A stretch of 39,283 nucleotides of DNA from JAVEYA01 sp034003745 (GTDB lineage: Bacteria; Bacillota; Peptococcia; DRI-13; PHAD01). Each line of letters opens with the position of its first letter. Position 1 is the stretch's first letter. Below are positions 33,813-39,283 of this stretch, one piece after another. Made by a program: the position numbers and the translations under genes. The notes under the pieces are model-generated. The model saw only the letters and a program-made list of their open reading frames with translations, ran no database searches and was not told where the DNA came from. The DNA lies in assembly GCA_034003745.1 (NCBI GenBank), contig JAVEYA010000009.1, forward strand, positions 1 through 39,283, read 5' to 3'.

Positions 33813-34253
33813 TTATACAAGGTGCTTCCCCAATGGGATGATGAAGTCGCCGCGCCCTTTCCAGTAGACCTTCACGTCAGGCTGGGAGAGCGGCAGGCTG
33901 AGGACTTGTTCGTCCCGGCGCAGGCGCAGGCTGAAACCATGAATCAGTTCGGCGTGGTCCAGGATACGGTTATTTTTAATACGCAGTTGCAGATTGGACA
34001 GGTCATTCTCATGTACGGATATGGGGATGGCCTGCCGCATCTGCGGCCTGTCGGGGCAGGAGGTAAAGACTTCATTTCGTCCTGTGGCTGCCAGAATCTG
34101 CTGGGGGAGGATCGTGCAGATAGTCTCATAACGGCAGGAACCGGCCGAGATGGGCAGAGGAATGTCGCCGTGGCAGAATTCCAGATGATATTCATCCCGG
34201 GGATGCGCTTCCCGCGCCGTTTCTGTAATCAGTTCCGCGCAAATATATTTCAT
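33813..34253 (-). CDS. Hypothetical protein, not recognised
   Basis: This 146-residue protein is read leftward from the ATG at 34253. An AAAGGAGGG site lies 9 nt upstream, and a TTG two codons earlier is too close to it. The sequence contains YHLEFCHGDIPLPISAG and ends YWKGRGDFIIPLG. It has no signal peptide, no membrane helix and no motif I recognise. The good ribosome binding site and the match of its start to the divergent gap before 34424 favour it over the overlapping frame on the other strand. Whether it belongs with the Nif3 cluster or the two-component genes cannot be told. Confidence 0.55.
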   Translation of the reverse strand: MKYICAELITETAREAHPRDEYHLEFCHGDIPLPISAGSCRYETICTILPQQILAATGRNEVFTSCPDRPQMRQAIPISVHENDLSNLQLRIKNNRILDHAELIHGFSLRLRRDEQVLSLPLSQPDVKVYWKGRGDFIIPLGKHLV

Positions 34254-34423
34254 GGACAAAGCCCTCCTTTACACTACAACAGTATGCAGTGAGGAAGAAA
34301 AAAGTGCTTGTAGCCGTTTTGGCGTTAAAAAGGCTAAATTTAGCGCCCGTCTTATGGTAAAATACTATACAAGATACAACCAGTTCAAAACAAAGGGCGC
34401 AGCCGCATGAAAGGAAAAATAAA

Positions 34424-35035
34424 TTGAAAAAGGCTTTAGTCGTAGACGATACCAAATCAAGCAGAGTATTATTAGCCAAATGCCTGGAACATGAAGGCTA
34501 CGCGGTGACAACCGCCGGCAACGGCAAACAGGCGCTGGACCTCTTGCAAAGCGAAGAATTTCAAATCATTTTTCTGGATATTAAAATGCCTTTTATGAGC
34601 GGTACCGAAGTTTATAAATGGATCTTGAAAAATGACATCCATACCCCGGTGGTGGTCACCACCGCCTACGCCACGGTGAAAAACGCGGTGGAGTGTACCC
34701 GTATGGGCGCTGTGGCTTACCTGCAAAAACCGTTCACCCTGAACCGGTTTCGGGAATTACTAGCTGAAATCGAGCCGCAGATTTACGATAGTGGCTTGCT
34801 GCAGGAAAACACCGGCAGAGAGAAACAAGGCAGTTTGCAGATTGCCCGGCAGGAATTGAAGAAAGGCAGTCCTGAGACCGCTTTGCGGCATTTAAAGCAA
34901 ACGCTTCTCCAGGACCCCGCTAACCCGGAGATATACTTTTTGTTAAGCGAGGCTTACGCTCTTCTCGGCAATGCCGCCTATCAAGAAAAATTCAAAAAAG
35001 CCTACGAGGCTTTGCAGGAAACAAAGGGGGATTGA
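34424..35035 (+). CDS. Response regulator with TPR-like tail, no DNA-binding domain
   Basis: This 203-residue protein starts at TTG 34424 (AAAGGA upstream). The receiver (1-120) has VVDD, D52 in IIFLDIKMPFMSG, the switch threonine in VVVTTAYA and the lysine in LQKPF. Residues about 140-200 form one or two TPR-like hairpins (ALRHLKQTLLQDPANPEIYFLLSEAYALLG), so the output is probably protein-protein contact. The gene ends 6 nt before the histidine kinase at 35042, its likely cognate partner. A GGCG-TTAAA/TTTAGCGCC hairpin and TAAAAT lie in the upstream gap. Confidence 0.88.
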   Translation: MKKALVVDDTKSSRVLLAKCLEHEGYAVTTAGNGKQALDLLQSEEFQIIFLDIKMPFMSGTEVYKWILKNDIHTPVVVTTAYATVKNAVECTRMGAVAYLQKPFTLNRFRELLAEIEPQIYDSGLLQENTGREKQGSLQIARQELKKGSPETALRHLKQTLLQDPANPEIYFLLSEAYALLGNAAYQEKFKKAYEALQETKGD

Positions 35036-35041
35036 TTTGCA

Positions 35042-36215
35042 ATGACCGGTTTGCCTGGTCAGGCCGAGACGCAGTTTGCCCCGGCGGTTCGTTTAACGGA
35101 TGAAGAGATTCTCCGGCAAGCGGCGGGAATAAACCAGCAGAATATCATACCGGAAATATTCAATATCATTCCTTATATTCTGTTTGTTTTAAATAAAGAG
35201 CGACAAATCATCTATTCCAATCAGGTTTTATTTGCCGTGTTGGGGGTTTCTCCGGAGAAAGTCCTGGGGTTTCGTCCCGGCGAGGTTTTGGATTGCGTCC
35301 ACGCCTATGAGCAGCCGGGAGGCTGCGGGACAACGGAATGCTGCAGCGTCTGCGGAGCGGTCCTGGCCATTCTGGAAGCCCAGAAGACCAAAATGGCGGT
35401 AAGTAAGGAATGCCTCCTTACAGCCCGCAGCGACAACGGCACAAAATGTTTTGAGCTGGCGGTTCATGCCGTACCCGCGGGAGTGGTCAACGATGAATAT
35501 ACGCTTTTCATCGTACGGGATATCAGCGAAGAAAAGCGGAGGCAGGTCTTCGAACAGATCTTTTTTCATGACTTGCTGAATACATCGGGCGCGGTCAAAG
35601 GCTTTGTGGAGATCCTGCAAGAGACGGCGGACCTGGAGGAGGTCAGGGAACTGTCCTGTCACGCCAATGAAACCGTAGATATTCTGATCGACGAAATCAA
35701 TAGCCAGAAGGAATTAATCGCCGCTGAAAACGGAAAGCTGGTTCTCAACCTATCTACCTTTTCGGCCCAAAGCCTGCTCGCCGGCCTGACGGAATATTAT
35801 CGTAAAAATGACGGGGCGCCCACGCCCATTCGCCTGCATTGCCGGGAAGACGTAGCCTTGACGTGTGATCCTGTCCTGGTGAGGCGGATCGTGCACAATA
35901 TGCTGAAAAATGCCGTCGAGGCTTCCGGGGGAGAAGCGGTCAGCCTCTGGGCGGAAAAAAAAAGAGGATTATGTTGAATTCGGCGTGCATAACAACCAGT
36001 ACATTCCGCGGGAGGCCCAGCTGCAGCTTTTCAAACGTTCTTATTCCAGTAAGGGCAGTGGCCGCGGCCTGGGGACCTACAGCATGAAGCTTCTCGGTGA
36101 AAGATATCTGGGAGGTTATGTCCATTTTATCTCAGAGGTTCATAACGGGACGACCTTTATTTTTGGTGTACCCGTTCAGCCTAAAATGGATAGAATTGTT
36201 AAAGGAGAGAATTAA
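35042..36215 (+). pseudogene. PAS sensor histidine kinase interrupted at an A9 tract
   Basis: The first 311 codons give a PAS domain (about 35-165) with a cysteine cluster (C85, C95, C100, C101, C104: GGCGTTECCSVCG), a phospho-acceptor helix with H176 (IFFHDLLNTSGAVKGF), and the ATPase N box (RIVHNMLKNAVEAS). At the nine-A run 35955-35963 the frame falls into RGLC-stop at 35977. In the +1 frame the rest of the ATPase domain continues without a gap: EDYVEFGVHNNQYIP, then GSGRGLGTYSMKLLGERYLGG and TTFIFGVPV, ending at 36215. Eight As would give one intact kinase of about 391 residues. As written the kinase lacks its ATP lid and G2 box and should be inactive. It is paired with the receiver-TPR gene upstream. 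Confidence 0.85.
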
Positions 36216-36441
36216 CGAGAAAATTAAAGGAAAATTACGACCGCAGGAAATAAACTTGTTTTATCGCAATTGGAATCATTGGATAATTTAGCAGAAGGGA
36301 AGCAATCCGAGTTTAAATTTTAAGTTGAGTCCAGTAGGCAGGGCAAAAGAATTGCCTAAAAAATAAGGACTTTTAGCCTTGCCGATAATTACAAAGTAAT
36401 TGCCGGCATTTTAATTTACACAATGAGGAGGATTTCCACAA
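36216..36441 (+). other. Intergenic region with two hairpins before the chemoreceptor
   Basis: No gene is supported here. TAGGCA (36335-36340) and TGCCTA (36353-36358) form one stem. GCCGATAATTAC (36381-36392) and GTAATTGCCGGC (36396-36407) form a 12-bp stem with one mismatch and an AAA loop, followed by ATTTTAATTT. The second could be a terminator for the kinase gene or a leader attenuator. I looked for c-di-GMP riboswitch landmarks and did not find a convincing match. Confidence 0.4.
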
Positions 36442-38460
36442 ATGAACTTTCAAAACATTCAGCTAAGCATCCGGACAAAACTGGCTCTAGTAATCGCACT
36501 ATTGATCATCCTCGCCGTTACGTGTGCAGAAATTTACAGTTATCAAGCCCGGGTCTCGGAAATAGAACAAATAGAAAAAGAGCGTCAATTGGATGTTGCG
36601 GTCCTCACGGCGGCCAGGCTGGAAACGGAAATAGCCAAAACTGTCTCCGTTCTGGAAACCTCCGCCTATAATTCCGCTTTCTTGTCAAAAGACGAGGATG
36701 TCCTGGTACAGGCGTTATTGGCGATTAAACAGCAAAATCCGATCTTCTCTACGGTTTTTATGACGGATGCCGCCCTCACCAAGCTGAATGAAAAAGGGGA
36801 AGGGGGTTCTTTAGCCGGCCGGGAATACATGCAAGAGGTGCAAAAAACAAAGCAAACAGTCGTCTCCCGTGAGATTCTCATCTCCCAGACTACCCAGAAA
36901 CCATCGCTGATGATCGCTACGCCGATTAAAGTGGCCGGCGCGCCGGAAAGATATTTGGGGATCTCCGTGAATATTGACAATTTGCAAGGAATTGTAGCTG
37001 AAGGGAAAAAGAACGCCGGCAACTATGCCTTTGCCTTTGACGGCACAAACGGGCTGGTCTTTGCCCACCCGGTCCAGGAATATATCGGCTCCCTTAAAAT
37101 CCTCCATCCGGATGAAAAAGATAAAACCCTGGTTGCGCCGGAACTGCGGACCATGGCCCAAGAAGCCCTCGCCGGGCATTCCGGCAGCCAGGTTTATACC
37201 TTCAACGGCGCGAAAACAATTGCCGCGTATACCAATATTCCGGGAACCTCACTGGGGGTCGCCTCCCGGATGAGTTATGACGAAGCCATGGAACCGGTCA
37301 GAAAAGAACGGAATTCCGCCGTCATTATTACCCTGGTCACCGCAATCATCAGCCTGATCATCGCTTGGTTCAGCGCTCAATACATTACCGAACCCATTAA
37401 AAGGCTGGCCGACCAGGTCAATATTATCGCCTCCGGTGATTTTACCCAGGCGCAAACGATTCAGGTGAAGGGTCAGGACGAAATCGGCCGCCTGCAGCAA
37501 GATTTCAAAGGGATGGCGGACATGCTGCGGTTCACTATGGGGCAAATTGGCGAAGCGACAGCGCAGATTGCCGCTGCCAGTGAAGAACTGGGAGCCAGCG
37601 CCGGGCAATCCGCCCAGGGAGCAACCCAGGTTGCCGAAACAGTTTCTCAGGTGGCGCTGGGGGCAATGGAGCAAGCCACGGAGGTTGACGGTACGGTCCA
37701 AACCGTTCACGGTATTGAAGATGAAATCAACGGGATCGTCCGGCATGCCTCCGCGGTCGGACAAGTCTCCCAGGCGTCGGCCACGGCCGCCTTGGAAGGC
37801 GGAGAGGCGCTCCGCCAAGCCGTTGATTCCATTACCAATATCAACGGAATTGTTCAGGACACTGCCGGCGATATTCGAAACTTAGGGACTTTCTCCGAGC
37901 GGATCGGCCAAATTGTCGCTACCATTACGGGAATCGCCTCCCAAACCAATCTTCTGGCTTTAAACGCGGCCATTGAAGCCGCCCGGGCCGGTGAACACGG
38001 ACACGGCTTTGCGGTGGTCGCCGATGAAGTCCGGAAGCTTGCCGAACAAGCCAAAGAATCGGCGGGCGATATTGCACAGATTATCAATGAAATCCAGTCT
38101 CAAATCCGAGTAGCCATTGAAAGAATGGATAAAAGCGCCCAGGAAGTTTTTAAAGGCCAGGAAGTGGTTTTAGAGGCGGGTAAATCCTTTGAAACCATTC
38201 AGCAGCAGATTGATAATGTCCATCAGGCGGTTTTAGGGATTACCGGAAGCGCCCAGGCCTTAGCATCTTCCAGCGGCAAGGTGACGGCGGCGGTAGAAAA
38301 GATCCGGGATATCTCCAAGGAAACGGCAGCCAGCAGTCAGACCATTTCCGCCGCTACCGAAGAGCAATCCGCGGGGATACAGGAAATCGCTTCTTCAGCC
38401 GAAGCGCTGGCCCACTTGTCCAGTCAACTGGAGTCTACGATCAAACAATATAAATTCTGA
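36442..38460 (+). CDS. Methyl-accepting chemotaxis protein with dCache-type sensor
   Basis: This 672-residue chemoreceptor starts at ATG 36442 with AGGAGG upstream. TM1 is about residues 13-35. The large extracytoplasmic region (36-290) has the dCache pattern (IFSTVFMTDAALTKLNEKGE; AGREYMQEVQKTKQTVVS; IATPIKVAGAPERYLGISV), the usual sensor of amino acids and other small molecules. TM2 is about 293-314, followed by a HAMP domain and a long signalling coiled coil. The tip is canonical (IASQTNLLALNAAIEAARAGEHGHGFAVVADEVRKLAEQA). It is unlinked to the che operon but could feed the same CheA. No pentapeptide tether is present at the C-terminus. Confidence 0.94.
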   Translation: MNFQNIQLSIRTKLALVIALLIILAVTCAEIYSYQARVSEIEQIEKERQLDVAVLTAARLETEIAKTVSVLETSAYNSAFLSKDEDVLVQALLAIKQQNPIFSTVFMTDAALTKLNEKGEGGSLAGREYMQEVQKTKQTVVSREILISQTTQKPSLMIATPIKVAGAPERYLGISVNIDNLQGIVAEGKKNAGNYAFAFDGTNGLVFAHPVQEYIGSLKILHPDEKDKTLVAPELRTMAQEALAGHSGSQVYTFNGAKTIAAYTNIPGTSLGVASRMSYDEAMEPVRKERNSAVIITLVTAIISLIIAWFSAQYITEPIKRLADQVNIIASGDFTQAQTIQVKGQDEIGRLQQDFKGMADMLRFTMGQIGEATAQIAAASEELGASAGQSAQGATQVAETVSQVALGAMEQATEVDGTVQTVHGIEDEINGIVRHASAVGQVSQASATAALEGGEALRQAVDSITNINGIVQDTAGDIRNLGTFSERIGQIVATITGIASQTNLLALNAAIEAARAGEHGHGFAVVADEVRKLAEQAKESAGDIAQIINEIQSQIRVAIERMDKSAQEVFKGQEVVLEAGKSFETIQQQIDNVHQAVLGITGSAQALASSSGKVTAAVEKIRDISKETAASSQTISAATEEQSAGIQEIASSAEALAHLSSQLESTIKQYKF

Positions 38461-38492
38461 GATGTAAATAGTCCCTTAGAGGAGCAGGATTC

Positions 38493-38585
38493 ATGGAATA
38501 TGCCGGTAGTTGTTCTTCTGGTTGGGATATACAAAGCAATTGGAAAGTTTTTTCAGATAGACCGTACTTATGTGTTATTATTTAA
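38493..38585 (+). CDS. Possible 30-codon peptide
   Basis: An ATG at 38493 follows AGAGGAGCAGG at good spacing and opens a 30-codon frame ending TAA at 38585 (MEYAGSCSSGW... ...YLCVII). It contains two cysteines and matches nothing I recognise. It lies in the leader of the EAL gene, so it could be a leader peptide or chance. Support is the ribosome binding site only. Confidence 0.2.
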   Translation: MEYAGSCSSGWDIQSNWKVFSDRPYLCVII

Positions 38586-38632
38586 GTATGACTGTCACAT
38601 TATGTCATATATGCGCGAGCGGGGGTGAAGAA

Positions 38633-39283
38633 ATGGAAGCCTTTCTTGCCAGACAGCCTATTTTTGCTAAGAATATGAAAATTTTCGGGTATGAGCTATT
38701 ATACAGGCAAAGCGGCACGGACAATTTTTTTTGCGGTATTGATGACGATCAGGCTACCACAGAATTGATTTACAACACGTTTCTGGTCATGGGTCTTAAG
38801 GACTTGACGGACGGGGCCAACGCCTTTATTAATTTCTCCAAAGAGCTGATTGAGACGGACGTCCCTTTTATGTTGCCTAAGAAGAATATCGTTGTAGAAA
38901 TCCTGGAACGTAAAGAAGTGACCCCGGCGACCATCAATGCCTGTAAGAGAATTAAAACCATGGGGTATAGTCTGGCCCTGGACGACTTTGTTTTGAGTCA
39001 AAACAATTTACCTTTGATCGAGCTGGCGGATATTATTAAGATTGAATTTCCGGCTGTCAGCAGATTTGAACAGCAAAGCCTGATCCGGAGGTACGGTTCC
39101 AAGGTAAAGTTTTTAGCGGAAAAAATTGAAACCAGAGAAGAATACAAACAAGCGGCCGAACTAGGCTATAGCCTGTTTCAGGGATATTTTTTCAGCAAAC
39201 CGGCTATCGTCAAATCGAAAGATATGGTGACGCTTAACACCAATCTCTTTAGTATTCTTGAAGAGCTGAACAATCCCGAACCA
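38633..39283 (+). CDS. EAL-domain protein of the EAL-HDOD (YuxH-like) type, cut by window edge
   Basis: The 217 visible codons start at ATG 38633 after GGGGGTGA. The opening EAFLARQPIFAKNMKIFGYELLYR is characteristic of proteins with an N-terminal EAL-like domain followed by HDOD. Catalytic EAL motifs are degenerate: EILER occupies the position where active enzymes have EVLLR-like ligands, and LALDDF is only a partial DDF(G) match. The domain therefore probably binds c-di-GMP or partners rather than hydrolysing it. The frame is open to the last base, so the HDOD half would lie outside the window. With the GGDEF-HD-GYP protein at 21046 it adds to the c-di-GMP theme of the region. Confidence 0.88.
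   Translation, partial: MEAFLARQPIFAKNMKIFGYELLYRQSGTDNFFCGIDDDQATTELIYNTFLVMGLKDLTDGANAFINFSKELIETDVPFMLPKKNIVVEILERKEVTPATINACKRIKTMGYSLALDDFVLSQNNLPLIELADIIKIEFPAVSRFEQQSLIRRYGSKVKFLAEKIETREEYKQAAELGYSLFQGYFFSKPAIVKSKDMVTLNTNLFSILEELNNPEP

Noticed and set aside
33678..34292. A 204-codon rightward open frame overlapping the minus-strand gene
   Set aside because: It begins inside the repeat/hairpin after the Nif3 stop, has no ribosome binding site and a composition unlike neighbouring proteins; the opposite strand has a strong ribosome binding site and start.
35955..35963. Programmed -1 ribosomal frameshifting at the A9 tract
   Set aside because: The kinase continues in the +1 frame; a -1 slip would give RIMLN-type sequence, not the ATPase domain. 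Loss of one A in DNA or RNA is needed instead.
36216..36441. c-di-GMP riboswitch in front of the chemoreceptor
   Set aside because: AGGGCAAAA recalls part of the class I consensus, but the other conserved blocks and the receptor-loop geometry are missing.
1..39283. CRISPR arrays, tRNA or rRNA genes, insertion sequences, phage genes
   Set aside because: No regularly spaced repeats, cloverleaf-like sequences, transposase or structural phage proteins were seen.

Overview
The window looks like a chromosomal segment of an anaerobic, Gram-positive-type (Bacillota, Clostridia/Negativicutes-like) bacterium. This is inferred from strong AGGAGG-type ribosome binding sites with frequent TTG/GTG starts, a CheD-containing chemotaxis set, a lipoprotein-type solute-binding protein, large MalT-like ATPase regulators and an almost balanced base composition. 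No rRNA, tRNA, phage, insertion sequence or CRISPR array was seen.

Layout. (1) 1-5000, minus strand: one very long secreted subtilisin-like protease with Ig/Fn3/carboxypeptidase-regulatory-like repeats. It runs off the left edge and is broken by two single-base frameshifts. (2) 5169-13689: two MalT-like ATPase regulators (one SARP/BTAD type, one LuxR type) enclosing a chemoreceptor-cheW pair. (3) 13819-22491: cheA-cheR-cheB-cheD, a PAS histidine kinase with an HPt-like tail, a receiver-DUF2442 fusion and a PAS-GGDEF-HD-GYP protein. No flagellar gene and no stand-alone CheY is visible. A nearly identical 24-bp element precedes both halves of this chemosensory set. (4) 22619-24296: a patatin-like hydrolase and a Phd-antitoxin/Uma2-nuclease fusion behind a tandem palindrome. 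(5) 24564-33677: a complete peptide/nickel-type ABC importer (two ATPases, two permeases, binding lipoprotein), preceded by a terminator-bearing leader and followed by two paralogous Nif3-like proteins, a cupin, a DUF2294-like protein and an unknown protein. REP-like palindromic repeats sit in this region. (6) 33813-39283: an unknown minus-strand gene, a receiver-TPR protein, a PAS histidine kinase split by an A9 tract, a dCache-type chemoreceptor and the start of an EAL/HDOD-type protein.

How the parts may work together (inference). Chemoreceptors and CheW feed CheA, with adaptation by CheR/CheB/CheD. The outputs next to CheA are not a flagellar CheY but a kinase/HPt, a DUF2442-tagged receiver and a bifunctional c-di-GMP enzyme. 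This suggests a signalling island controlling transcription, c-di-GMP or surface behaviour rather than, or in addition to, swimming. The ABC-Nif3 block looks like an uptake plus metal-dependent processing system of unknown substrate. Three genes or gene segments are interrupted by single-base shifts, two of them at homopolymers (G7 and A9). These are either phase/slippage switches, decay, or assembly errors, and raw reads would settle which.
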